Origin: Gracilaria gracilis
Taxonomy: Eukaryota; Rhodophyta; Florideophyceae; Gracilariales; Gracilariaceae
NCBI GenBank assembly: GCA_030374805.1
Contig: JARGSG010000012.1
Coordinates: 1,178,001-1,242,000, forward strand
DNA: 64,000 nucleotides
Direction: 5' to 3'
Below are positions 35,898 through 46,888 of this stretch, piece after piece; position 1 is the stretch's first letter, and every line of letters starts with the position of its first letter. The translations under genes and the position numbers were made by a program. A model generated the notes under the pieces. That model did not search any database. It worked only from the letters and a program-made list of their open reading frames with translations, and was not told the origin of the DNA.

Positions 35898-36826
35898 GTG
35901 GCTCCGCCTCATGGGGACGGAGGTACCGGATATGCCGCCACGGAAGAAAGAAGAGGGAGAATACAAGTGTTTTTCGGAGAAAAGGAAGAACACTGGGAAG
36001 GAGAGGGGGGTGGTGGTGATGTGGGCGTAGAGGATAGAGGAACGGAAAGGAGGTTTGCGAAGGAGGTGCAGGAGCGGATGAGGGGCTTTGAAGGGAATCT
36101 GGACGAATATTGAAACGAGAGGCTTTCTGAGATAGTGAATGAGATGGGAGGGGCGGTGCGGAGTGTGTCGGGGGTTTGGGTGCAAATGGATTTGATTTCA
36201 GGGATTCGGAAAAGGGTGAAGTTGGTTTGAGTGGGAACTGCTATGTATGTGAGTGGGATGGTGATATGCATTGCGAGGGAGATGGTGAAGTTAAGGACGG
36301 AGAATATGGGCCTAAGGGGTCGGGTGGGGGTCCTGCAGAAGCAAATTGGCGCAGGTGGAAAATGCGTGGGAGTTGCTGTTGAAGTAGAAGGAGCTGTCGA
36401 GAGAAAGAAAAGTCAGCAGAGAAAAGCGGAGATCGAAAAAGTCACCGGTGTCACCATTTTCTCGGGGTGTACGTGGCTGTGTGAGGGGGAGGAGTCGGGA
36501 AGATAAAGGAAGGGAAGTTGGAGGGCGTCGGCTGAGGAAGAGGCGGAAGGGAGGGAGGGGGGGCTGCTGGTGAACAAGGATGGGGACGTCTGTTTGAGGT
36601 GGCAGCTTCCGGGGGAACTCTACTACTTGGGTTTGGTAGTGTGGCGGCAGCTGTGGGAACGGCAGAGCGCATACTAGAGGAGCAGGAGGAGAGGAGGCTA
36701 GGAGGGGTTTGGAGCCGATTTGGGGCTAGGAGGGTGTACGAGAATGGAGAGAGTGTTTCTTTGGAGTTCTTCAACTTGAAATTTAGGGAAACTGAGACTC
36801 AGGATCCGAATGTAGGGATGGAATGA
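35898..36826 (+). pseudogene. Unidentified coiled-coil-like ORF remnant
   Basis: The plus-strand frames are Glu/Arg/Gly-rich and helical in look: RRFAKEVQERMRGFEGN, NERLSEIVNEMGG, then AREMVKLRTENMGLRGRVG with heptad-like spacing, ending near EEQEERRLGGVW. They are interrupted by a few stops. The plus strand is strikingly purine-rich here, opposite to the pyrimidine-rich KDZ-like areas on both sides. It could be an accessory ORF of an inserted element or a host gene relic. I recognise no family. Confidence 0.35.
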
Positions 36827-37072
36827 GGGAGCGCTAGTGATGGGTTCGTAGTTTTTTATATTGTTTTTGAAGAGTGTCGAGAATGTAGAGTTACGAGCGG
36901 GTGCAGAAGAACAGCAAACTAGCCTTCAACTGCAATAGGTGAAGTGTAACCTGCCCTGCACGGAAACGTAATTTCCAAAAAAAATTCTTTGCCTTGCCAA
37001 CTAGCGCAAGCTGCCAAAATGCTAGTTTTGGACTTTTATTTTCACAACTAGCGATCTAGCACACTAAACTAT

Positions 37073-38430
37073 CATTCCGAGAACACCGATGCCGCTCTGA
37101 AGAAGTCGATACTGCTCCCATCACTTCCGTTTTCACCAAGTGCTCCGATCTTCTCCTCTTCTCCATGCGATACAGCACTTCTGCAGAATGGACAGACTCC
37201 CACCGCAACGACATCCAATTCCAAATTTGCTCCTTCAAGCGCAGAGCCGCACTCGTCTTCAGCCCCGACCACACCTCCTGCTCTTGCACCCTCAAGTTCC
37301 ATCCCATCTATCACATCTTCGAGGACATTTGCCGCTTTGGAGGCCTCCACTTCCACGAGACCGGCATATTCGAGCACGCCCACTCCCTCGTCAAGTCACA
37401 ATACTCCAAAACCTTAAAGCGCAGGTCCACCGCAAATGAAGAAACCCTTCGGGCTATCCATCACTCCAATCCTACCAAAGATTGAAACGCCCTTTCCACC
37501 AACCCCTCCATCACTTTCTCCTCTCCTGCCCTCGCCTTTCTCATCCAATCCTGCCAACCCGGTCTGTTCCGTAATAGAAAACTTATCTCACTCGCTGAAC
37601 TCATCACTGCCCACAAATGTTTTCATTCTAATCCTCATTTCCATCACAAATCTCAGCAAGACCTCTTCCGCACTGACATTCTCTTCATGCTCCAATAGAC
37701 TGGAAAAGACGACCTCCCTTCATTCATCACCTTTTCTCTCGAAGTCCTAGAGCTCACGGAGAACTCCCCCACTCTCCGTCGCACCCGAATCACCGTATTC
37801 AACTCCGCTTACGTCGCTGGCGGTTATGTCCCATCACTCGACCAGTACATTGAAGAGCAAAACGAGCTCGCGTTCCGGGACTCTCCAGTTCCCCTCATCC
37901 AACGAATATTTGCCGCCCCTTCCTTAAGGCTTTCTAAATCCCCAAAGTTCTCTCACGTCCTCGTCGCCAGCACCAGATCCTCCAAATCCACCTCCATCGT
38001 CTTGATCTGCAAACTCATCTCCTTACTTTGCTTCACCCTTCCTTCTTCTATTCCATCTCCCAAGGAGTTCGCCTTCGCACAGTTCATGTAGCTTGCCTCA
38101 CCAAGTGACGAAGTCGATGTCAATCTCAACTGCGTATTCCTCCGTTGGCCAACAGACGACTAACATAACCACACCGCCCATCCAGATCCCATCTCCACCC
38201 ATCCCACATCAGACAACGTTTCTCTCTGGTTTGGACTCACCCCTTTTTCTTCCATCCTTGGCTCCGTTCATTTTTTCCGCCGGAACTACCCAGCACCCCC
38301 TTCACGTCGTGCTTTCCCTACCATTCCCAAACTTTTATCTAAACATATTATACCGGGAGCCAACCTCCAGCCCCTACTTCCCACCCCCACATAGCACTCA
38401 TTCCATAAAATTTTCATAAACCAATCACTG
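37073..38430 (+). pseudogene. KDZ/Plavaka-like DNA transposase, C-terminal part
   Basis: A single frame continues for about 1.3 kb. KFHPIYHIFEDICRFGGLHF leads into TGIFEHAHSLVKS and then TANEETLRAI. This corresponds to the conserved KDZ C-terminal block (K-H-x-x-x-H...RFG...T/S-E-x-x-E...N...S-N...DI) carrying the last catalytic acid. Downstream the frame encodes about 250 more residues, including TRITVFNSAYVAGGYVP and a later RRNYPAPPSRRAFP, with in-frame stops near 37,486, 37,697, 38,088 and 38,159. It sits at the residue distance expected after the part ending at 32.2 kb. Hence I suspect one transposon opened by a later insertion. Confidence 0.55.
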
Positions 38431-38439
38431 CCACCCTAT

Positions 38440-40572
38440 TTCATATGAAAGATTGGAGATAGGTATGGGATGAAGAAAATATACCACCTCTTCATCATCC
38501 CACAGTTATCTCCGCTCTCCCCACTCTTATTCATCCTACCCTATCCTCTCTTTTTCTTCTGCTCTATCCCTACCGACTGCCCTGTGCCCCACCAAACGAC
38601 TGAAACTGGGCTCCTTCGGCTGGCACGCTGCTATATAGCCATCAAGAACCGCTCCAAGTCTCCGCGTTAAATTCGCCATAAATAATTCCTCCCTCACCGC
38701 TAGATATACCTTCTCTCTCGATGGAATCCACAGCCTAACCGTCACAGCTCTCTCTGAATTCCCCGACGTACATTTCGGATCCCCCTCTAAAAATCCGTCG
38801 TTCTCAAACTTTTCGCCGTGCTTGTCTCTCACCATTTCCCATGCTACCCTCAATATAACCTCCACTGCCCTTTGCATATACCTCCCATACAATGTAGAAA
38901 ACAAGAGCTGCCTTTGTCCTCCACGTTCCACACCCTCGTTCATAGTTTTCAACACACACCCAATCCACGCATCAAGGCTGGCGAGTTGCATCCCCGTCCC
39001 ATCCACGTAATGCTTTTCCCCATTACATTTGGTCTCCACTGCGTATCTAATGTACTCCTCTAACACTGCCACCGCTATTCAATTCTTGAAATACTTATCT
39101 TCTTCATCACAGCCCCATGGTGGGGCATGAACAGTTGACCCAGAGTACGTCAGGTCTGCGAAACGGCTCATTCTCTATGCCCACAACTTGTTCATCCCAT
39201 GCTATTCACTTCCCATGAGCTTCTCGCGAGCTTCGCTCATATGCTTCTTCAACTCCTCACCAAGCTCCGTCCCCTCGCTAGGCTTCGCCTGCTCCGCAAT
39301 CAAATCTTACCCCAGTAAATAGAATAATCTGTCCCGAGCACCCCGCTTTTGCACACCAATCACATCGCTTATCGTCTGTTTCATCCGCTGCCTCAGAAAC
39401 TTGTCCGTGCTTACATTCTCCACGCACTCTTGGTTTCTCCCGGCTTTCCATATCGTCTCTCACGTATCTCTCATTATTTCTGTCTTGACAACATACTTCA
39501 AAAACACATCAATTACACCCTTCGTAGATGCTTCGTACGCTCTCATCTCATATACAACTTGCATTGGGTACCGAGGTCCTATTCTTTTTCCCCAAGTACG
39601 AACATGCTACACTCTCTACTTTCTCCTACCGTCTTACTCCTGTTCTTCTAGTTTCTAAAACGTTCTCTATATCGAAACAAAATTCAGACGCCTCCAACTT
39701 CGCATAATTAAGAATCTCATCATACAGAGCTCTTGCGAATCCGTTAAAGCATTCTTCCACATCCAAACCATATTTTCGGCGCCTCTTCACCTTCTTTCTT
39801 CCATCACCTGAATTCTTCCTCTTTATTGCCTCCCGAAATATCTCGATCAACAAATTTTACCGTTTATTTTCCTACCACAGACGTCCCAACTCTTCCTGCG
39901 TCAGCTTCAAACTCACCATCAATGTATAATGATCTTCTTGCATATTTCGAAACTGTCCTTTTAACGAATTCAACCTATGAACGAGTGAAGACCGTGGCGA
40001 TATGCTTTAGTTCTCCTCATATCCTTCCCGTTCCCGTGTGTCATCTCATAGAATACTACTTTGACTTTCCCCACAACCCCCTTCACTTTCGTCTTTTACA
40101 TCATCCGGTAGTAAAACGGTGTTTCGCCTTAAAAGCATCTCTTGGGGAATTTCGTGGCACCGTCTTCATGAGATTCCCTTCCCGACGCCATTCTGTTCGT
40201 ACGTCGTCCTCCCCTTTGAAATCCTTCTCAACCACAGCCGCTGCCCCTCCGACAATTTCCTTGGCCGATCCACCACTTCTGAATCGTACCCCTTCCCGTG
40301 CGCATGTTCTTGTCGCTGATCTCCCCGCTCCACAACTTCAACACCCCCCAATCCATTAACCCCATTCCCTATTCTTCTCTCACTACGCTTCCTTGTTTCA
40401 GGTTCCGCCATTGGCCGCACACGACTCACTCTCTCTTTCTCGCGATTCGCATTCTGTTGCGCGAAACCAATTCTTTTTTACTCTGGCACTCTATTTGGCG
40501 TCACACAAACCAAACTCTCCACTCCTCGCGCCCTCGTTGGCTGACCACCCATCACTCTCTCCTTTTCTCCTC
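38440..40572 (+). pseudogene. Second KDZ-like copy, central fragment
   Basis: The segment at about 38,500-38,670 repeats a central KDZ-like stretch of the first copy: LARCYIAIKNRSK here and SARCYVAIKNRSK at about 31,890, preceded in both by PLLFIL. The following 1.9 kb is pyrimidine-rich, with interrupted open stretches on both strands. The minus-strand 179-codon ORF 39,072-38,536 also looks protein-like, so the true coding strand is not settled. The right end is cut by the LINE fragment at 40,573. Confidence 0.4.
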
Positions 40573-41175
40573 ACTATCAATCGTGACGTGAAACGGAATT
40601 TAATCTTGAATTGGAACACAGATCGCAACAGTTGATGGTGAACCGAGCATGTCGGCAGCTGTCGCTGTATAATGCGCATCCTTCATTTTCGGCACTGCGA
40701 GCTGAAATTGATAATGTGTGCACAATGAGAATAGGAAGGATACGGCATATGGAGTGGAAACTTGCCTCGGCAAGACGCGTTCGCAAAATCCCGTGTGCGG
40801 AAAATGGAAAATACCCACCCGTTCTTCGGTTGCGAAAAGTTTCGCACAGAACGATGAGTATCCGATGGTACTTAAATGAGTTACCAGCGAACCCATGGGG
40901 GGCACGTGATGTACTTGGACACGAGTACTAGAAGTACGGAAGACTGAAAGTACTACTCGGAATGGAAGATTGGTCACCTGGAGAGAGGCAGGAGGCGACC
41001 GAAATACTAGAGGTACTGGAAGAAGCACAGTTGTAAAACTGTGCTATAAGTAGTAAGAATGAATGCGTTGGTTCGTAATTGACCAAGTTAGTCTACACCT
41101 TGACAGTGTTACCCTGCTGCTCTTCATGGGATATTGGGAACACTATAAATAAAACAGCAATTGATTGAAAAAAAC
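40573..41175 (+). mobile_element. 5'-truncated LINE insertion (3' end of ORF2, 3' UTR and A-run)
   Basis: About 600 bp, nearly colinear with 49,402-50,000 of the long LINE, from the middle of the ORF2 C-terminal part (RRVRKIPCA, GARDVLGHEY) to the shared 3' end with ATAAATAAAACAGCAATTG and a short A-run. One in-frame TAG interrupts it at 40,929-40,931. Truncation at the 5' side with an intact 3' end is the usual result of incomplete target-primed reverse transcription. The A-run borders the copia-2 integrase. Confidence 0.8.
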
Positions 41176-42140
41176 ATACACTATTACGTTCAAGGCTTCA
41201 GCCCAAAATTTCTTTGGCAGTTGTTTGTGGTGCAACATCGATCTGACCAAGTCCATGAGTGTTCGGTTGAACCTTTCGGCAAGCCCATTCTGCTGTGGAT
41301 TGTACAGCACTGTTAGCTGACGTTCAATATCTTGGCGCTCGAGTTCTTTGCGGAAACGATTGGAGAGATACTCACCACCGTTGTCAGTGCGCAATGCACG
41401 TAGCACACTCTCACGTGCGGTGATGGTTCTCAACTTTCGTCCAGTCTGGTTTTCCACAAACTTGAGCCACCTCATGAACATTTGGAACACCTCATCTTTG
41501 GTTTTGAGCATGTACAAGAAGCAATACCTGCTGTGGTCGTCGATGAATATGACAAAGTAGTGCGAGCCTCCTAAGGATTTCACACTTACTGGACCTGAAG
41601 CGTCCGAGTGGACAAGGTCCAGTACGTGTTCTGCTCGTTCCCCCCCTTGCTTGGGAGTTGGAGCTCGGGTGGCCTTTCCTACTACACACGAGCCACACAC
41701 ATCCAGCTTCTGTGCGAAATCTACATTCAGCCCTGATACAACCTCTTTGCGAGCCATCTGCTTAATGCCTTCCACATTCACATGAGCCATTCGAGCATGC
41801 CAAAGAGACAGATCTGACACAAGGGCGCTGTCCACATCAGTTCGCCGTTCGGCTGCAGTGCGAAGGTAGTACAGGGTTTTGATATGGCACCCAGAGGCAA
41901 CCACTTTCGACCCTTTGTAAACACATACCTTCTCTCTTTTAAACACTACCTTGCAGCCCAGATCACAGATCGCTGACACTGAAAGCAGGTGGTGCCGTAA
42001 AGATGGCACGTGCACCACCTGTTTCAGTTTGCACTTACGTTTGGCGCCTTCCACAGTCAGATCAAGCTCCACACTACCGCGACCCACGGACTCTAGTTTG
42101 GAACCATTGCCAATACTCAGGCCAAAGGACACCTTGCCCT
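41176..42140 (-). mobile_element. Ty1/copia element copia-2 (fossil fragment: gag-pre-integrase and integrase)
   Basis: This minus-strand stretch is open for over 300 codons. It contains a protease-proximal segment, gag-pre-integrase (SLWHARMAHVN), the integrase zinc region (CGSCVVGKATRAP), the catalytic core (FIDDHSRYCFLYML, RTDNGGEYLSNRF) and NPQQNGLAERFNRTLMD. The LINE tail bounds it on the RT side and a copia LTR on the gag side, so it is a fragment between two later insertions or joints. It is broken as an element, though this piece looks whole. Confidence 0.8.
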
Positions 42141-42830
42141 TGTTGATGTATGGATGTGGTCGAGTGCCTGTCAGTCCCGCAAGGGTGCTTCAAGTACTTG
42201 GAATACAAAGTTGCAGGGGAGCATGGGCACTTTTGGGCACCCTCATGAAAAAAAGGCATATGCGTGTCTCCGCGAACCCAACGTGATACTGCAATATGAT
42301 TGGCTACTGCAAATGGCTACATGCAACGTGATTTGTACAAGTGGAACGTGTTGTATGGAGCGAGAAGCGCAGATGGTACAAGTGGTACGCTCTGATTGGC
42401 TGCAGCCTGTAGGTAGTGGCCAGTTATGCGTTAGCGGAGTATCTGCTACTGTAGGCCATCGTGAAGGGTTTTGGGGCGAATGTGCGATTCTGAGCTGCGC
42501 GAGAGGGTTTGCTGCGCCAGAGCGAATTTGTCAATTTTTTTAGAGCTAGATATGGATCATGGAGTTGGCATTGGATTTGGCGCGATTTGATTAGTCGTTT
42601 GAATTCGTATTGTATTTTGCGCGCGCTTTTGCTGTCAAAGTGTACACCTTGACAGCTTGTGCTGTTATGGCGCTGGCTGCGACGGCGGTGGCGTGCGCTA
42701 GAGTATTTGTAGGTTGCGATCGCTGCCCGATCACTAAACTTGGGGAGAAGGTGGCCTACCCCCTTTTCTTGTTTTACCCATCTATTTACTTCTTCTTCCT
42801 TCTCTTCTCTAACCTGCGTTCGTTGCGTCA
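42141..42830 (+). repeat. Copia LTR (copia-1 family), second copy
   Basis: About 690 bp, from TGTTGATGTATGGATG to TTGCGTCA. It aligns with 25609-26335. It carries the same palindrome with one mismatch (42631-42656) and the same CCAAT-type motif. It joins copia-2 coding sequence directly on the left, in opposite orientation. Confidence 0.7.
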
Positions 42831-43265
42831 AATTATGGGCCCAGAGCGTCGACTCTTCGCAGACGTCACGCTCTTCTACTGACTTTTCTTTTGGATTCTA
42901 CGAAGTTTCTGTTATCTGCGACAGGCGTGTACCGTGCTGCTCTTCCTCCGGCGAGCGGTGGAAACATATCGATTTCGTTAGTAACCCTCCCGGAGCGCAT
43001 AAGGAAGTCAGCTTAATCCCGCTTTCTAGCAGTGAGGCGGGGAGGTCGAGAAATCTGGCCGGCGCAAGACCGAGCAACATTCTCGCAAGCGACTAGCAGG
43101 GGCTAACTGGTGAACGCATATCTTTCGCTACTAACCTCCCTGGAACGTCTCGTAGGGATTGTAACGCGCCGGGCTCTGAAGTACGAAGAGCTTGGTAGGT
43201 GATCAAACCGTACCTCACCTGGAGAGAGTGACCAGGGACCAGGGGTTTAGACCTCTAGGGTAACC
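42831..43265 (+). promoter_or_regulatory. Copia primer binding site of the internal initiator-tRNA type, and leader
   Basis: Directly after the LTR comes AATTATGGGCCCAGAGCG. TTATGGGCCC is complementary to the anticodon stem-loop of eukaryotic initiator tRNA-Met (GGGCCCAUAA), the half-tRNA priming known for Drosophila copia and yeast Ty5. The following leader aligns with that of copia-1 (GGGGCTAACTGGTGAA shared) up to about 43,250. After that LINE sequence follows and no copia coding region is present. Confidence 0.6.
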
Positions 43266-44279
43266 GGAGCTAGATAACTCCTGCCAGTGGACCCGCTGCT
43301 TCTTCATCTTGTTTATTGTTTTCCGGGCTTGAGTTCTGTCTCACCCGTGAGTATACGTCAGGCGTCAAGTAGCCGAACTCCGCCTGTAATTGCGTACGGG
43401 ACGCGTCCCGACGAGCGTTGTAGACTTCGTTACACGGTCTCCGCTGGCGCCCTCGCTGTTGAGTGTTGAGACTACTCCACTCCAGCCAACCCCTCTTTGT
43501 GTAACATAAACATTTAGTCCCTTACTATGCTTCTAAACTTCTCTGTCAACGTAACTTTTGCTGTTCTTCTCTGCTCTCTTCTTAGTTTCCTGGATCTGGT
43601 CGCAACTGGGAAAAGAAGTCTTGGACAATGTCGGACTCCGAAAGGGAAAGCCTTTTTTATTCTTCTGGGAGTTCGTGAGTGCAAGTGGGTCCAGGCACGC
43701 AATCGTACGAGACTAGTATCCTGCCGCGCCCTCCTGCAAAGGACGGTGGACTGAGGCCCTGTTCAACCAGGAATCTCCAGGTTATTGCAACCGGAGAGCC
43801 GAAGGAGTACTCGGGGAAACTTGGCGAACGCCAGCACCCATTGGGGGAAGCCAGAGCGGTACAAGTGGAAGCGGAGCTTTGGTGCGGAAACCTGTGTGTC
43901 CACAGAGGCACTCGAGACTGCACCAGAGTGGCCGCGTTCGCTACGCAGTGACGGCCAAGTGGGAGCACTTGTGTCGGAGCGTCCAAAGCCCTGTGTTACG
44001 ACTTTCACAGGCGGCCCGGCTGCCACCGCCCAGCTTTAGGTTTGTGAAACCCTCTGGGTGTAGTACCCGCTCCATAGATACGAAGGCAGTGGTCCAGAGT
44101 TGACTGCTGTGGGGCTACCCCCCAAAAAACCTCATTTAACGCCGATCCGGGTGTACCCTGTCACATTTTGTCGAAGATGCCTCGAATCTGTAGAGAAGCG
44201 TTTTATCTTTCAAACGAGCTACAGGTCGCTTTCGGCAAGTAACTGGATTAGAAGTTACAAGCCTCCAAAGTTCATCGAC

Positions 44280-44340
44280 AAATCGCCGTTTTTGACCCTT
44301 CTGGGGCACCGCCCTCAAACGACCCCAAAAACGGCGATTT
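44280..44340 (+). promoter_or_regulatory. Perfect-arm hairpin in the LINE 5' UTR
   Basis: The 15-nt arms AAATCGCCGTTTTTG and CAAAAACGGCGATTT enclose 31 nt. It lies about 360 bp upstream of the ORF1 start. It could structure the leader RNA or be a duplicated end. The function is unknown. Confidence 0.65.
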
Positions 44341-44701
44341 CGCAAAACGTCCAAAAGTTACAAGTATCTTGCAACGTGTCAAAGCCGCCGGCGGTGGGCA
44401 CATATATCCAATCATTCGAGACCAAATTGGATCAAAGTTGCCAAGTAACTATATCGACGCTAAGCTATTCGAAATGCCTCGCATTGCACCTGGACAAGTG
44501 CAGAACGAGTGCAAATTAGTTTAAGTAGAGTTTAGCAGGTTTTGTGAGAGAAAGTCCAAAAAAAGCGCAAAAAAATCGAAAAAATTGAAAACACAAAAAA
44601 GTCGCAGAACACATGAAAAGTGCATCAAGAAGCCATAAGAGCCATCAAAAGATAAGAAAAAGACAAAAAATTTTAGAAGAATTTTCAAAAAAAATTGAAA
44701 A

Positions 44702-46888
44702 ATGACTTCCCACCAAACCGCGTCCTCTAACATAGAGAACCGTTTCAGCCCTTTGGCTGACCCCGGGGAGACCATGGAAGACATTCGCTTCCCACTTGAT
44801 GGTAGTAGTGAACCTGAATTCGAATCTTGGAAACCAGGTCTATCAGAGACCATTCGGAAGAAAGTATCGCCGATCCCAGACCGCGACGACCGTCAGCCTG
44901 TGTGCACCCCGGACGAGACAAGGACCACCTTTGGAGCGTATCGAATGCTCATCAAATGCCCAAACTGCCATTCTAAGAATTCATTCACTCTGAATGGTAA
45001 CTCTAAGTTTGGACCTACTGTGCGCTGCTCCGTCAAAGGCTGTCATCGCTCTTTTGGCGGTTTGCGGTTTCATGAAATAATACAACCATTTCTGGCGCCG
45101 AGCAGCCCCAGAAATGGCTCTCAGCCGTCAGTCGAATCCGCTCCTACGCCATCACAGGTTGCCGAGCACCCCATCAGCCACACCAGCACGCCCTCTAGCG
45201 CACCTGTTGCCGTCGTACAGATACCAAAACAGCAATGGGAGTCGATCTTGAGGAGATGCCAGACACTAGAGGATCAAGTTGCTCGGCTCACCCAGCAGCT
45301 CCAATCCTCTCGCAACCATGCCACGGTGCTACAACCGAAACAAAAGCAACGTGCTCCAGAAATTGAAGCACGGCCTGTGGAGACGGCCGTTAACAGACAG
45401 CCACTTAACCTGGCTCCGCCCAACACTGGACGAGCACAACCGCAGAGAAACCCTGTCCCTGAAGCAAGGACTGGAACGAATACTGATGTAAAGACTTGGG
45501 CGCAGATTGCAAGAGAAGGCCAGCCTCGGTCATTGAACAAGTTACCACCTGATTTTTTTACCCGAATGGCTAAGATGGCTCAAAACCTCAAGTCTGGAGG
45601 ATATGCTCCACTGCCGACATCTCAATCTCGGCCCCCGAAAATGGAAGCGCAGTACTTCCGTGGCATACCGCGCGCCCCTTACCGCCCTCTCATGAGACAC
45701 CTTCGCAGTGGTCTTCCAAGCCGTTGCATCATTGCTCTGTCCTTCATAGGACGTTCGATATTGGAAATCGTGACTGCCTCTGACGTTGCTCACAAACTGG
45801 TTCCAGAAATGCGGGCAGCCGGGTACACGCACATGCCTCACTTCGCCGCCACCTCGAATGCCATGTCATCACGAAAGATGATGAGTAAGGCCGAACGACG
45901 ACAGAAGAACCTGGAGCAGGCGCTATATCGCCTGCAGACTGCAGCAACTCGCACAACGTCAGCGTGAGCCAAGCATTGGTATACGTCCCAAGTGAAGGTA
46001 ACCCAGGGGTTGATGCACAATGAGCAGCCAACTGCACGGAACCAAAAAGTGAACCCGACTGCACAACAACCTGGGAAAGTCGGCCGTGACTCTTTCAATG
46101 CAAGTCCTACGGTACTTAAGGGAACTCGTATGAGAGCTGCCCATCCGATCGACCACCTCGCACCATTGCGGACACATACTAGGTTCGCAGAGGCATCCCA
46201 ATCAACTGTAGCGGCCATCGATGCCCATACGAAAATGAGAACTCATGTACGTTCCGCCGGAGAGTCAACCGCGTCCATCGTTGAAAGAAGGGTTCCAACG
46301 ATAGTTCAGCGCACTGATCGGACGATAGATGGCAGTACTGGGCCTGGGACGAATGTCCACTTTGTGCCAGAGGAAGCAGGGGCAACAGAATCTCCACAAC
46401 CTATGAGCATTTCAACTGACTCTGAACAGCCCCTTGCAACAGAAGACGAGCCGAACACTCAACAAATATCCCACATCGTCGAAATTGAACAACAATCGCA
46501 GTCGTCGGAGTTGTCCACCGACACTCGACAAAGTGTCGTTTCGATGTCTCGGGCAAACAATGAAGCTCATAACACGGTAGTTAACGAACTCCCGCAATTC
46601 GCACAGCACACCACTGCAATCACTGCGAGTACAGGAGCAGTGACCGCCGATCCGAAAGATATCACTATGGAAGGGGGCCAAACGAGCCCATTGGAACCGC
46701 TTCAGACTTCTAGTGAGGGTCTGTCATCGGATTGGGACCACGATGGTGCTCCCACTTATGACCACGAAATGCGTCGTCCGAACAGATTGGTACGAAATGT
46801 GTTCTCCGTGAGCATTAATGTGTCGTCGACTGCGACGCAAACCGGTCCAATTCTACATGATGGTCACCAAAATAGTGAGGGGTTGTGA
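44702..46888 (+). pseudogene. LINE ORF1 (zinc finger and coiled-coil RNA-binding protein), one stop
   Basis: An A-rich leader precedes the ATG at 44702. Around residues 80-125 a C-x2-C (CPNCHSKNSF) and later C-x4-C-H (CSVKGCHRSF) form a zinc-ribbon-like finger. A coiled-coil-like helix (ILRRCQTLEDQVARLTQQL) lies near residues 182-200. A basic helical part with SSRKMMSKAERRQKNLEQA lies near 390-410. TGA at 45965-45967 interrupts the frame, which then continues in register to 46888. The related copy at 50.2-50.8 kb has an arginine codon (CGG) there, so the stop is secondary in this copy. The full length would be about 728 codons, with a Ser/Thr/Gln-rich C-terminal half. The likely role is binding LINE RNA in an RNP. 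Confidence 0.75.

Noticed and set aside
38536-39072. 179-codon minus-strand ORF as a confirmed host gene
   Set aside because: It looks protein-like, but part of it mirrors a segment that repeats at 31.8-32.0 kb within the KDZ-like frame on the other strand, so its strand is unresolved.
44100-44519. 139-codon ORF upstream of LINE ORF1
   Set aside because: It spans the hairpin in the leader, lacks any family motif and is probably chance in the 5' UTR.
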